64,000 nucleotides of DNA from VAXT01 sp963850415 (GTDB lineage: Bacteria; Actinomycetota; Thermoleophilia; Gaiellales; Gaiellaceae). The position numbers were made by a program, and so were the translations under genes. The first letter of the stretch is position 1. Each line of letters begins with the position of its first letter. Of the stretch, positions 33,207-41,665 are shown piece by piece. The DNA is taken from contig CAWKLE010000004.1 of assembly GCA_963850415.1 (NCBI GenBank), positions 496,001 through 560,000 of the forward strand, in the 5' to 3' direction. Below the pieces are notes generated by a model. That model did no database searches. It was not told the origin of the DNA and saw only the letters and a list, made by a program, of their open reading frames with translations.

Positions 33207-34729
33207 CCCAGGCGATCGTAAGCCGGGAGCGTGAGGAACTCGACGAACTCGTCCGCGAGCGTGACCTCGCGGAAGACGTCCTTCGCGTCCTGCGTGCCCT
33301 CCGTTCGCTCGATCTGCTCGAGCACGCGCTCCCGGGCGACCCGGCCGTGCGCCACCCACTGCCAGAGCTGAGAGCGCGAGATCTCCGCCGTCGCCACATC
33401 CTCCATCAGGTTCTCGATCGCCGCCGCACCGACACCCCGCAGCCACGAGTCCAGGTACGCGATCCCGACGCGGACGTTGGTCGCCACACCCTCGTCCGTG
33501 ACCTCGCCGCCCGTCTCGGGAACCGACAGCAGCGCCTCGGCAGAGGCGACGACGTCTTCGCGTTGCCGATCCACCTGGTTCGCGCGCTCTCCCAGGACGG
33601 AGTCGAAGACCTCGGTCGCTACGGGAACGAGGTCGGGGTGCGCGACCCATGTCCCGTCGAAGCCGTCGCCCGCCTCCCGCTGCTTGTCCTCGCGGACCTT
33701 GGCGAGCGCGACCTCGTTTACGGCCGGGTCTCTCCGTGAAGGGACGAATGCGGCCATCCCTCCCATCGCGTGCGCACCCCTTCGATGGCATGTGGCGACG
33801 AGGAGCTCCGTGTAGGCGCGCATGAACGGAACGGTCATCGTCACCTGCGCCCGGTCCGGCAGCACGAACTCCGGCCGCGAGCGGAACTTCTTGATCGCGC
33901 TGAAGATGTAGTCCCAGCGCCCGGCGTTGAGGCCGGAGGCGTGATCGCGCAGCTCATAGAGGATCTCCTCCATCTCGAACGCGGCGAGCACCGTCTCGAT
34001 CAGTACGGTGGCGCGGATCGAGCCCTGATCGATGCCCAGCTCGTCCTGCGCGAGGACGAACGCGCTGTTCCAGAGCCGAGCCTCGAGGTGGCTCTCGAGC
34101 TTCGGCAGGTAGTAGTACGGGCCCGAGCCGCGCTCGAGCAGCTCCTTCGTGTTGTGGAAGAACGCGAGTCCGAAGTCGAAGAGGCTGGCCGAGACGGGCT
34201 CGCCGTCGACGAGCACGTGGGCCTCGTGCAGGTGCCAGCCTCGTGGGCGCACCACCAGCACCGCGGTCTCCTCGTTCAGTCGGTAGGTCTTGTCCGGAGT
34301 CTCGAGCTCGATCGTGCGGCGAACGGCATCGGCGAGGTTCCGCTGACCCTCGACCACGTTCTGCCACGTCGGCGACAGCGCGTCCTCGAAGTCGGCCATG
34401 AAGACGCGCGCGCCCGAGTTGAGAGCGTTGATCATCATCTTCCGCTCGACCGGGCCCGTGATCTCGACCCGGCGGTCGAGGAGGTCCTGTGGCGCCGGAG
34501 CGACGTCCCAGGCCGCCTCGCGCACGCCACGCGTCTCGGGCAGGAAGTCCGGGAGGACGCCCGCGTCGAGCTCCGCCTGGCGCTCGCGCCTGCGCTCGAG
34601 CAGCTGCCGGCGGATCGGGTTCAGCTCGCGCTGCAGCCTCGCGACGAAGTCGAGCGCCTCACGGGAGAGGATCTCGTCATCGCGCGGCGCCAGGAGCTCG
34701 ACCGCGCTCGGCTTCGTCCACAGAGTCAC
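33203..34729 (-). CDS. aceB: malate synthase A
   Basis: This 508-residue enzyme condenses glyoxylate and acetyl-CoA to malate. It is a type A enzyme: EITGPVERKMMINALNSGAR, FMADFEDALSPTWQN with the metal Asp/Glu, GFDGTWVAHPDLVPVA and the late YLDSWLRGVGAAAIENLMED. Length fits the family (about 530). It sits between isocitrate lyase and the regulator with GTGA and ATGA overlaps, forming a complete glyoxylate-shunt operon for growth on acetate or fatty acids. Confidence 0.96.
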   Translation of the reverse strand: MTLWTKPSAVELLAPRDDEILSREALDFVARLQRELNPIRRQLLERRRERQAELDAGVLPDFLPETRGVREAAWDVAPAPQDLLDRRVEITGPVERKMMINALNSGARVFMADFEDALSPTWQNVVEGQRNLADAVRRTIELETPDKTYRLNEETAVLVVRPRGWHLHEAHVLVDGEPVSASLFDFGLAFFHNTKELLERGSGPYYYLPKLESHLEARLWNSAFVLAQDELGIDQGSIRATVLIETVLAAFEMEEILYELRDHASGLNAGRWDYIFSAIKKFRSRPEFVLPDRAQVTMTVPFMRAYTELLVATCHRRGAHAMGGMAAFVPSRRDPAVNEVALAKVREDKQREAGDGFDGTWVAHPDLVPVATEVFDSVLGERANQVDRQREDVVASAEALLSVPETGGEVTDEGVATNVRVGIAYLDSWLRGVGAAAIENLMEDVATAEISRSQLWQWVAHGRVARERVLEQIERTEGTQDAKDVFREVTLADEFVEFLTLPAYDRLG

Positions 34730-35976
34730 GCCGTGAACTGGGCTTCTTCGGTCGATCCGGACAGGGCAAGCGTCGAGCTTTCGCCCAGTGCTCCCAGGAT
34801 CGCGTCGAAGTAGCCCGCGCCGACCTCGCGCTGGTGGCGCGACGCCGTATAGCCGTCCGTCTCCAGAGCGAACTCGCGCTCCTGAAGCTCGACGTACGCG
34901 GACATGCCGTGCTCCCGGTAGCCGCGCGCGAGCTCGAACATCGACTCGTTGAGCGCGTGGAACCCGGCGAGTGTCACGAACTGGAAGCGGTAGCCGAGCT
35001 CGCCGAGGTCGTCCTGGAACGTCGCGATCTGAGCGTCGTCGAGGTGACGGCGCCAGTTGAAGGAGGGGGAGCAGTTGTAGGCGAGCAGCTTTCCTGGGTG
35101 GCGCTCGTGGATCGCCTGCGCGAACTCCCGCGCCTCGCCCATGTCGGGAGTCGACGTCTCGAACCAGAGGATGTCGGCATACGGCGCGTACGCGAGCGAG
35201 CGCGCGATCACGGGCTCGAGCCCTGGGTGGATCCGGAAGAAGCCCTCGTCAGTGCGCTCGCCGGTGAGGAACGGCTCGTCGGCCGGATCGACGTCGCTCG
35301 TGAGCAGCGTTGCGCTGAGCGCGTCGGTGCGTGCAATGAGCACGGTCGGCACGTCCGCGACGTCCGCGGCGAGCCGGGCAGCCATGAGCGTGCGCGTGAA
35401 CTGGCTTGTCGGGACGAGCACCTTGCCGCCGAGGTGACCGCACTTCTTCTCCGACGCGAGCTGGTCTTCGTAGTGCACTCCGGCTGCGCCGGCCTCGATC
35501 ATCCCGCGCATCAGCTCGTACGCGTGCAACGGCCCGCCGAAGCCGGCCTCTGCGTCTGCGACGATCGGGAGGAGCCAGTCCGCCTGGCTCCCTTCGGCGG
35601 CCTCGACCTGCATCGCGCGCATGAGCGCCGCGTTGAGCCGGCGAACGAGCGCCGGTGCGCTGTCGGACGGATAGAGGCTCTGATCGGGATATGTCTGGCC
35701 GGCCACGTTCGCGTCGGCGGCGACCTGCCAGCCCGAGAGGTAGATCGCCTCCAGGCCCGCTTTCGCCATCTGCACCGCCTGGCCCCCGGTCATCGCGCCG
35801 AGCGCGCGGACGTGGTCGCCCTGGCCGAGAAGCTTCCGGAGGCGCTCCGCGCCGAGCCGCGCGAGCGTGTGCTCGATCTTCACGGGGCCGCGGAGGCGCT
35901 CCACGACGTCCGGGGTGTACGGGCGCTCGAGCCCGTCGGTCGAATCCGGCGAGTCGCCGTTCGATGAGCCGGTCAC
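34726..35976 (-). CDS. aceA: isocitrate lyase
   Basis: The 416-residue enzyme splits isocitrate to glyoxylate and succinate. The catalytic motif KKCGHLGGKVLVP is present with Cys179, as are AMTGGQAVQMAKAGLEAIYL, SGWQVAADAN, DAEAGFGGPLHAYELM, HYEDQLASEKKCGH and YNCSPSFNWRRHL. It starts at GTG 35976, ten bases after the stop of a 52-residue Cys-containing protein, and overlaps aceB by GTGA. Confidence 0.97.
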   Translation of the reverse strand: MTGSSNGDSPDSTDGLERPYTPDVVERLRGPVKIEHTLARLGAERLRKLLGQGDHVRALGAMTGGQAVQMAKAGLEAIYLSGWQVAADANVAGQTYPDQSLYPSDSAPALVRRLNAALMRAMQVEAAEGSQADWLLPIVADAEAGFGGPLHAYELMRGMIEAGAAGVHYEDQLASEKKCGHLGGKVLVPTSQFTRTLMAARLAADVADVPTVLIARTDALSATLLTSDVDPADEPFLTGERTDEGFFRIHPGLEPVIARSLAYAPYADILWFETSTPDMGEAREFAQAIHERHPGKLLAYNCSPSFNWRRHLDDAQIATFQDDLGELGYRFQFVTLAGFHALNESMFELARGYREHGMSAYVELQEREFALETDGYTASRHQREVGAGYFDAILGALGESSTLALSGSTEEAQFTA

Positions 35977-35986
35977 TTGAGGCCTC

Positions 35987-36145
35987 CTAGTCGGTCTCGT
36001 GGTCGCGTTGGCACGGGTCGGGGCACGTGCACTCGACGAGCTCCGCGGTCGGGATCGCCCGCTTCTTCGTCTGTGGCTGCTCCTTGCGCCGCGCTTTCCG
36101 CAGTTTCGGCCGTTCTTTCGTCAAAATGGATCCAAGATCGCGCAT
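35987..36145 (-). CDS. 52-residue basic protein with a cysteine-rich tail
   Basis: A small open frame, MRDLGSILTKERPK at the start and LVECTCPDPCQRDHETD at the end, has a perfect AGGAGGG site just before the ATG at 36145 and ends ten bases before the aceA start. The N-terminal half is highly basic (KLRKARRKEQPQTKKR) and the end has three cysteines and a His that could bind a metal. Codon use and position as first gene of the glyoxylate operon argue that it is real. I know no family; a small metal-binding or regulatory protein is possible. Confidence 0.65.
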   Translation of the reverse strand: MRDLGSILTKERPKLRKARRKEQPQTKKRAIPTAELVECTCPDPCQRDHETD

Positions 36146-36202
36146 TCCCTCCTTGTACTCTAGCAATAGAGCACCGAGGGTCTAGGTTTTGGATCCGAAA
36201 GT
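36146..36202 (-). promoter_or_regulatory. promoter/operator region of the glyoxylate-shunt operon
   Basis: The 57 bases upstream of the small protein are AT-richer than the surroundings. Read on the minus strand they contain a direct repeat AACCTAGAC about 20 bases apart, and the inverted repeat CTCTA-TTGC-TAGAG close to the ribosome site. Either could be the operator of the GntR/FCD regulator encoded at the operon end. Confidence 0.5.
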
Positions 36203-36862
36203 CTAGGTTCGCGTCACCCTGGAGCCGCCGAGGATCGCCTCGCGCCCGTCGGCGAACCGCACGAGAAGCTTGCCCTTGCCGTCGTAGTCCGGCGAGTCGA
36301 CGAGAATCGTTATGTCATCGCCGGCGACCTGGCCGGGCTCGTCCGCACCGGGCTCGACCCCCCGCCAGTAGCGGACGAACGGGTTCTGCTCCCATTCGCG
36401 GCCGATCGTCGTCTCGTCGGTGTGGCCTGGGAGCACGCGCGTCTCCGGGGCCAGCTTCATGAGCACGTCCATCACCGAGCTGCGAATGGCGGGAACGTCG
36501 CTCCCGCCTCCGACGGCGTCCTTGAAGAGGATGTCGCCGGAGAAGCAGAGCCCGCCGTTGACGACGAACGCGAGGTGGTCCTCCGCGTGTCCGGGCGTGG
36601 GGAGCGCCTCGATGCTCAGCCCGCCGGCCTCCAGCGAGCCGGTGACGACCGCGAGCCCGAGCTCGGTCTCGTGCACGACGTGGTCCGGGTGCCCGTGCGT
36701 GCGCAGGACGTGCTCCGGGTGGACCCGCCAGCGCTCGGCCGCCGCGAGCAGCGGCTCCAGCGGCGCGCCCGAGTCGACGTAGACCGCGGCCCCGCCCTCC
36801 TCGTCCGCGACGAGGTACGCATTCGAGAGCCAGCCCGGATCCATGCTCCGCTCGACCAACAT
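36203..36862 (-). CDS. metallo-beta-lactamase-fold hydrolase (glyoxalase II-like)
   Basis: The 219-residue protein has the MBL metal motif RTHGHPDHV (His56, His58, Asp60, His61), PTPGHAEDHLAFVV, FSGDILFKDAVGG and the late VLPGHTDETTIGREWEQNP, the pattern of hydroxyacylglutathione hydrolase-like enzymes. The last 50 residues (DDITILVDSPDYDGKGKLLV and on) form an added beta-rich tail not seen in typical glyoxalase II. The ATG at 36862 follows directly after a TTG; a hairpin (36866-36883) lies immediately upstream. Confidence 0.88.
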   Translation of the reverse strand: MLVERSMDPGWLSNAYLVADEEGGAAVYVDSGAPLEPLLAAAERWRVHPEHVLRTHGHPDHVVHETELGLAVVTGSLEAGGLSIEALPTPGHAEDHLAFVVNGGLCFSGDILFKDAVGGGSDVPAIRSSVMDVLMKLAPETRVLPGHTDETTIGREWEQNPFVRYWRGVEPGADEPGQVAGDDITILVDSPDYDGKGKLLVRFADGREAILGGSRVTRT

Positions 36863-36865
36863 CAA

Positions 36866-36911
36866 GGCACCGCTTGCGGTGCCGTCCTCAGGACATGCGG
36901 GCTTCGCCCGC
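36866..36911. other. two adjacent perfect hairpins upstream of the MBL hydrolase
   Basis: GGCACCG (36866-36872) pairs with CGGTGCC (36877-36883) around CTTG, and GCGGGC (36897-36902) with GCCCGC (36906-36911) around TTC. The first ends three bases from the MBL start on the minus strand and would sit in its 5' leader, where it could hide the ribosome site. Confidence 0.5.
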
Positions 36912-37003
36912 GTGCCCGTCGGAACTGACCGGTCGACACAATGGAGGAAAATCGCAGACGCAACTGGCCGTTAGGCTACTGGCATACCCAAGAGGAGGAC
37001 GAA

Positions 37004-37741
37004 GTGGCAGGTCTATGGGATCGCACGATGACCGTTTTCAAGGCGAAGTGGAACAAGTTGCTGAACCGCGCAGAGGACCCGGCGGAGACCCTCGACTACT
37101 CGTACGAGAAGCAGCTCGAGCTGCTCCAGAACGTCAAGCGCGGCGTCGCTGACGTCGTCACGGCGAAGAAGCGGCTGGAGCTCCAGGCGGGCAAGCTCGA
37201 GACGAGCGTGCCGAAGCTCGAGTCGCAGGCGCGCGAGGCACTCGGCGCCAACCGCGAGGATCTCGCGCGGATGGCCCTCGAGCGGAAGACAGCGGCTCAG
37301 GCCCAGCTCCAGGATCTCGACCGCCAGGTGGACGAGCTGAACCAGCAGCAGCAGAAGCTCGAGGCGAACGAGAAGACGCTCTCGGCGAAGATCGAGTCGT
37401 TCCGCAGCCAGAAGGAAGTGATGAAGGCCCAGTACTCGGCCGCCGAGGCTTCGGTGCGGATCGGCGAGGCGTCGACCGGCATCGGCGACCAGATGGCCGA
37501 TACCGGCGCCGCCATCCAGCGGGCGCAGGACAAGACCGAAGAGATGCAGGCGCGCGCATCGGCGATGGACGAGCTGATCGCGTCGGGCACGCTCGAGGAC
37601 TACACGTCGGGCGGCGACACGCAGCTCGACCGCGAGCTCGCACAGTTGACCACGAAGTCGAAGGTGGACGATGAGCTGGCGAAGATGAAGGCCGAGCTCG
37701 GCACCGGCTCCGGCTCGGAGCAGAAGGAGATCTCGCAGTAG
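37004..37741 (+). CDS. pspA: PspA/IM30 (Vipp1)-family membrane stress protein
   Basis: The 245-residue protein is almost entirely coiled coil. The start AGLWDRTMTVFKAKWNKLLN is the amphipathic membrane-binding helix, followed by RAEDPAETLDYSYEKQLELL and long heptad helices (residues 60-200), then a flexible tail. PspA assembles on damaged membranes to hold the proton barrier. The GTG at 37004 follows AGAGGAGGA; longer in-frame starts have no family features. PspAB and HtpX, usual partners in actinobacteria, are 3 kb downstream on the other strand. Confidence 0.93.
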   Translation: MAGLWDRTMTVFKAKWNKLLNRAEDPAETLDYSYEKQLELLQNVKRGVADVVTAKKRLELQAGKLETSVPKLESQAREALGANREDLARMALERKTAAQAQLQDLDRQVDELNQQQQKLEANEKTLSAKIESFRSQKEVMKAQYSAAEASVRIGEASTGIGDQMADTGAAIQRAQDKTEEMQARASAMDELIASGTLEDYTSGGDTQLDRELAQLTTKSKVDDELAKMKAELGTGSGSEQKEISQ

Positions 37742-37794
37742 CGCACGTCTCCCACTGGGACGAGGTCGAGCCTCACCGGTCCGAGAAGGGCGAG

Positions 37795-38655
37795 ATGGCG
37801 GCGAGCCTGCAGCGGCTCGGCGACGCCGTCGGCTGCACGGGAGTCGGCGTCAACCGCGTTCGGATCGACCCGGGACGACTCTCGACTCCGCCGCACTCGC
37901 ACGGCGCGTCGGAGGAGCTCGTCTTCGTCCTGGGCGGTTCGGGCCTGTCCTGGCAGGACGAGCAGGTGTACGAGCTACGGCCCGGCGACTGCATCGTCCA
38001 CCTCGCCGACCACGAGGAGCACACGCTCCAGGGCGGTCCTGAGGGGCTCGACGTCCTGATCTTCGGCACGCGCCATCCGACCGAGATCGGCTGGCTCCCG
38101 CGCTCGAGGGCGATCAGGTTCGGCTGGCCGTGGGCGGAGGGACGGACGGACGATCCCTGGGACGTGGAAGCGGCTTCGGAGCCGCTCGAGCTCGGCGAGC
38201 CGGCGCCGCGGCCGTCGAACATCGTCAACGTCGACGAAGCGGCCAGCGTCGCGTACAAGGAGTCGGACTGCGAGGTCGAAATCCGGTATCTCAGCCGCGA
38301 GGCTGGCGCGGTCAAGACCGGACTGCGCCACGAGCTGGTCGCGGACGGGAAGCTGAACTGCCCTCCGCACTGCCACGGCGCCGAGGAGGAGTTCTTCCTC
38401 GTGCTCGACGGTGAGGGGACCTGCCTCCTGGGAGACGAGGAGCTCCCGATCCGGCGCGGCTCGATCGTCGGCCGACCGCCGGGGACGGGCGTCTCGCATG
38501 CCTTTCGCGGGCCGCTGACGCTGCTCACGTACGGCACGAGGGAGCCGAACGACATCTGCTACTACCCGCGGTCGAAGAAGATCGGCTTCTGGGGCGTCGG
38601 CGTCGTCGCCCGCGTCGAGAGCCTCGATTACTGGGACGGCGAACCCCCGTCCTAA
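37795..38655 (+). CDS. bicupin protein
   Basis: The protein has two cupin domains. The first has STPPHSHGASEELVFVLGGS and PGDCIVHLADHEEHTL, the second LNCPPHCHGAEEEFFLVLDG and GSIVGRPPGTGVSHAF, so both keep the His-rich metal motif. The listed ATG gives 286 residues. Similarity to coding sequence continues upstream in the same frame (HVSHWDEVEPHRSEKGE) to a strong AAGGAGA at 37724-37730, which is spaced for a start at 37738, but the codon there is GTA. The real start may therefore be non-standard. Substrate unknown; the gene follows pspA closely and may be co-transcribed. Confidence 0.85.
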   Translation: MAASLQRLGDAVGCTGVGVNRVRIDPGRLSTPPHSHGASEELVFVLGGSGLSWQDEQVYELRPGDCIVHLADHEEHTLQGGPEGLDVLIFGTRHPTEIGWLPRSRAIRFGWPWAEGRTDDPWDVEAASEPLELGEPAPRPSNIVNVDEAASVAYKESDCEVEIRYLSREAGAVKTGLRHELVADGKLNCPPHCHGAEEEFFLVLDGEGTCLLGDEELPIRRGSIVGRPPGTGVSHAFRGPLTLLTYGTREPNDICYYPRSKKIGFWGVGVVARVESLDYWDGEPPS

Positions 38656-38665
38656 CCAGCCAAGT

Positions 38666-38731
38666 CCCGGGACCTGGTCCCGGGCCGGGTCTCCGCGAGC
38701 CATGTCCTGGGACCAGGTCCCGGGGCATGGC
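38666..38731. terminator. two hairpins between convergent genes
   Basis: CCCGGGA (38666-38672) pairs with TCCCGGG (38678-38684). The second, larger hairpin pairs GCCATG and CCTGGGACC (38699-38714) with GGTCCCGGG and CATGGC (38716-38731). Both contain the core GGGACC-TGG/CAGGTCCC. They separate the bicupin and the DsbA-like gene and could end both transcripts; the shared core also resembles a dispersed palindromic repeat. Confidence 0.65.
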
Positions 38732-38755
38732 TCAAATAGTCGTTTGAAAGGAGCC

Positions 38756-39562
38756 CTAGTGTTGCGCTGCCGCGATCGCGGCTTCGATCGCCGTCGGGTC
38801 GCTCAGGGACGGGAACGACACCTTGCGCAGCGGGCCGCCCGACTTCCCGACGAGCACCGTCGGCGTTTCCGTGACCTTGTCCTGATCGGACTGCGCATCG
38901 AAGGCCTTGGCCTGAGCCGAGACCGTGGCCGAGCTCCGGTCGCTCAGCAGCCGCGGCACGTCGAGCCCGGGAATGCTCGCGGCCGCCGCCTTGATCATGG
39001 TGTCGTTGAGCCAGCCCGTGTTCTCGACGCCCTGGTTGAAGTAGAGGAGCTGGCTGAAGTTGAAGAACCGGTTCTGCTTTGCAGCCGCCAGCGCCGCCGC
39101 GCGGCCGGTCTGGGAGTCAGGGCCGATGAAGGCGATCGGCCGCGCCTCGACCTTCACCTTCCCGGTGCGGACGTACCGCTGGATCAGCTGAGGCATGGCC
39201 TGGGTCTCGAAGGCCTGGCACGCCGGGCACTGCAGGTCGATGTACTCGGCCAGCGTGACCGGCGCGTTCGGCGACCCGAGAACGTTCCCGCTTTGCGGGA
39301 TGCCCTTCAGGTTGTCGTTCACCTCGGCCGCGCTCGGCAGCGCGTTCACGAGCGACCCGCGTGCCGGGGTCGAGCCCGATGACGACTTGCCGCCGGTCAG
39401 CACGAAACCGAGCACGATCGCGACCACGATCAGCAAGACGACCACGCCTGCTCCGATCAGAACCTTCGGCGAGGCCTGGCGGCGCTGTCCCGGCGCCCGT
39501 ACCGGCGGTGGCGCGGCCTGCGCTTCCCGCCGCTTGCGTCTTGTCGCCTTCGCGCTCGTCAT
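38756..39562 (-). CDS. DsbA-like thioredoxin-fold oxidase, membrane-anchored
   Basis: The 268-residue protein has a basic N-terminal tail, one membrane helix (residues 33-57) and an external thioredoxin domain with the active site CPAC (Cys112, Cys115) in EYIDLQCPACQAFE, and the cis-Pro segment TETPTVLVG. It matches the DsbA_2/DSBA-like thioredoxins of actinobacteria. It overlaps the DsbB gene (ATGA) and together they form an oxidative folding pair, which is relevant to the many two-cysteine secreted proteins at 48.6-64 kb. Confidence 0.93.
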   Translation of the reverse strand: MTSAKATRRKRREAQAAPPPVRAPGQRRQASPKVLIGAGVVVLLIVVAIVLGFVLTGGKSSSGSTPARGSLVNALPSAAEVNDNLKGIPQSGNVLGSPNAPVTLAEYIDLQCPACQAFETQAMPQLIQRYVRTGKVKVEARPIAFIGPDSQTGRAAALAAAKQNRFFNFSQLLYFNQGVENTGWLNDTMIKAAAASIPGLDVPRLLSDRSSATVSAQAKAFDAQSDQDKVTETPTVLVGKSGGPLRKVSFPSLSDPTAIEAAIAAAQH

Positions 39563-40119
39563 TGCGCCCCTGAGGGTAGCCGCGACTCGAAGGCCGCCAG
39601 CAGGAGAAACGCGAACACGAGCGCGAAGCCGGTCAGAGCCAGCGTCGGGATCGTCACGTACCCGTACTCGTCGATCCACTTGATCGCGCACCCGCCCGGA
39701 GCCGAGATCCGGCATCCCTGGCTCTCGTGCACAACGCCGTTCTCGACCAGCAGGTGGTAGACGGAGAAGCCGGCGCCGATCACCGGCAGCGGCAGCAGGT
39801 AGCGGGCGACCCGGTAGTCGTTGGCCAACGCGGCCAGCAGCGTCAGGAGCGCGAGCGGGTACATGCAGATCCGCTGGTACCAGCAGAGCTCGCACGGAAC
39901 AAAGTGGGCCACCTCGGAGAAGAACAGGCTCCCGGCCGTCGCCGTCGCGGAGACGGCGAAGGCGAGCCAGAGCTCATAGCCCCAGACGGCTCGCCGAAGG
40001 GCTGCCAGGGGCCCGCGCACGCCGACGAGAGCCGCGAGCCCGACGACGGCGAGGCAGACCGCGAGCACCTGCCCGGCGATCCCGAGCAGAGCCAGAGCGA
40101 CGATGACGTCGTGCGTCAA
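39559..40119 (-). CDS. dsbB: disulfide bond formation protein B
   Basis: The 186-residue protein has five hydrophobic segments and both DsbB cysteine pairs: FVPCELCWYQRICMYPLALL (first CxxC loop, with the conserved Trp-Tyr-Gln-Arg) and the second external loop SQGCRISAPGGCAIKW. It would reoxidise the DsbA-like partner and pass electrons to quinone. The start is a TTG at 40119; no better start is nearby. Confidence 0.92.
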   Translation of the reverse strand: MTHDVIVALALLGIAGQVLAVCLAVVGLAALVGVRGPLAALRRAVWGYELWLAFAVSATATAGSLFFSEVAHFVPCELCWYQRICMYPLALLTLLAALANDYRVARYLLPLPVIGAGFSVYHLLVENGVVHESQGCRISAPGGCAIKWIDEYGYVTIPTLALTGFALVFAFLLLAAFESRLPSGAQ

Positions 40120-40120
40120 C

Positions 40121-40690
40121 CTAGATCGGCGCGTCGAACAGGGCCAGCCAGCGCGTCAGGTCCTGCTCGATCGGCAGCTCCTTCTCGAGCTTCGCCTTCA
40201 ACTCGAGCTCCTCGGAGTTGTCGCGCCCCTTGCCGTCGCCGGTCGGGACGAACGGCCAGTACGCGCCCCGCTTGAAGCCGTAGATGAAGTAGACCGGGTG
40301 ATCCGCGCCTGAGAACTTGAAGGCCGCCGCGAGCAGCTGCTCGCCGAACCCGTGCGCCGCGAGCTCGGACGCGACGAGGTGCACGCCCGCCACGAGCTCC
40401 TCGAAGTCGTTGTCGCGCACGATCAGCCACTCGAAGCCGAACTCGTCGCCGCGCCGCTCGACCTTCGAGTGCGACTCCTGCGCGACCGAGTCGAGCAGCT
40501 CCTGGAGCTCGTTCTCCGCGCGCACGAACTCGGCCGCCGACAGCGGCTTGAAGACCACGGCCGCGTCCCCGGTCGGCTTCAGCCCGAGCTCGGTCTCGAG
40601 CGTGATCCGCGCGGTCGAGATCGCGAAGAGCTTCTCCTGCTGCGCCTTCGGAAGCTTCTTCCGCCCGAACAGGACGTCTGTCAGGCCCAA
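40121..40690 (-). CDS. pspAB: PspA-associated protein PspAB
   Basis: The 189-residue protein begins GLTDVLFGRKKLPKAQQEKLFAI and contains SKVERRGDEFGFEWLIVRD, FEELVAGVHLVASELAAHGF and DHPVYFIYGFKRGAYWPFVP, the pattern of the actinobacterial PspAB proteins found beside HtpX and PspA. Function is thought to be in the membrane stress response, but the biochemical role is not known. It ends one base after the TTG start of dsbB and lies three bases from htpX. Confidence 0.85.
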   Translation of the reverse strand: MGLTDVLFGRKKLPKAQQEKLFAISTARITLETELGLKPTGDAAVVFKPLSAAEFVRAENELQELLDSVAQESHSKVERRGDEFGFEWLIVRDNDFEELVAGVHLVASELAAHGFGEQLLAAAFKFSGADHPVYFIYGFKRGAYWPFVPTGDGKGRDNSEELELKAKLEKELPIEQDLTRWLALFDAPI

Positions 40691-40693
40691 CGC

Positions 40694-41617
40694 CTAGAAC
40701 GAAGCCGGGTCGACCGGGCGCCCCATCTCGCGGGCGATGTCGGCGAGGCGGGCGAGGCGCTTCTCGAGCGGCGGGTGCGTCTGGAAGAGCTCCGACGCAT
40801 TCTTCTTCCAGCCGGCCGGGAAGATGAAGAACGCGTTCATCCCCGACACCTCGCGCAGGTCCTGCTGCGGGATCTGCGTCATGCGGCTCGCGATCTTCTG
40901 CAACGCCGACATCAGGTGCTCGGGAGCACCCGTGATCAGCGCGGAGCCGCGGTCGGCCGCGTACTCGCGGTAGCGCGAGATCATCATGATCAGCACCCAG
41001 CTGACGACGTAGGTCAGCAGCGAGACGGCGAACATGATCAGCCAGACGGGCGCGCCCGAGTTCCGGTCGCGGTCGCCTCCGCTGAACATTCCGCCCCACA
41101 GGCCGAAGCGGGCAAGGGTCGCCGCGACCATCGAGAAGAAGCTCGCGATCGTCATTACCGCGACGTCACGGTTCGCGACGTGCGTCAGCTCGTGAGCGAG
41201 CACGCCCTCGATCTCCTGTGGCTCGAGGCGGTTCCAGAGCCCCTGCGTGACCGCGACGACGGCGCGCTTCTGGTTGCGGCCGGTCGCGAACGCGTTGGGC
41301 ACGTCGGTCGGGATGATCGCGACGCGCGGCTTCGGCAGGTCGGCCATCGCGGCGAGGCGCTCGACCATCGCGTGCAGCTCCGGCGCCTCGTCGGGTTGCA
41401 CCACCTTCGCACCGGAGGCGAGCAGCGCGATCTTGTCCGACGTGTAGTACTGGACGAACGCGAGCACGCCAATAATCAGGACGACGGCGACGATCCCCAC
41501 GTTGAGGACGTTCACCATGACTACGAAGAAGACGACGTACAGCAGTCCAAGCGTGAACATCGTCAGGAACATCCGGCTGGAGAGGCCGAAGTCGCGCCCG
41601 TAAGCCTTGCGTTTCAT
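40694..41617 (-). CDS. htpX: HtpX-family M48 zinc membrane protease
   Basis: The 307-residue protein has two N-terminal helices (residues 17-56), the zinc motif HELTH at 142-146, two further helices (TIASFFSMVAATLARFGLWG and WLIMFAVSLLTYVVSWVLIM) and the third ligand region SRYREYAADRGSALITG. HtpX degrades damaged membrane proteins. It heads the htpX-pspAB-dsbB-dsbA run on the minus strand and diverges from the gene at 41666 with only 48 bases between starts. Confidence 0.95.
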   Translation of the reverse strand: MKRKAYGRDFGLSSRMFLTMFTLGLLYVVFFVVMVNVLNVGIVAVVLIIGVLAFVQYYTSDKIALLASGAKVVQPDEAPELHAMVERLAAMADLPKPRVAIIPTDVPNAFATGRNQKRAVVAVTQGLWNRLEPQEIEGVLAHELTHVANRDVAVMTIASFFSMVAATLARFGLWGGMFSGGDRDRNSGAPVWLIMFAVSLLTYVVSWVLIMMISRYREYAADRGSALITGAPEHLMSALQKIASRMTQIPQQDLREVSGMNAFFIFPAGWKKNASELFQTHPPLEKRLARLADIAREMGRPVDPASF

Positions 41618-41665
41618 CGAGAATCGCGCTCCTTGAAGCGGTGGGGTAACAGACGGAGTTTAGCC

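Noticed and set aside
40352..41665. Long plus-strand frame reading through the htpX/pspAB region into the membrane protein at 41666
   Set aside because: It is antisense to two well-supported genes; the membrane protein's own GTG with GGAG is at 41666.
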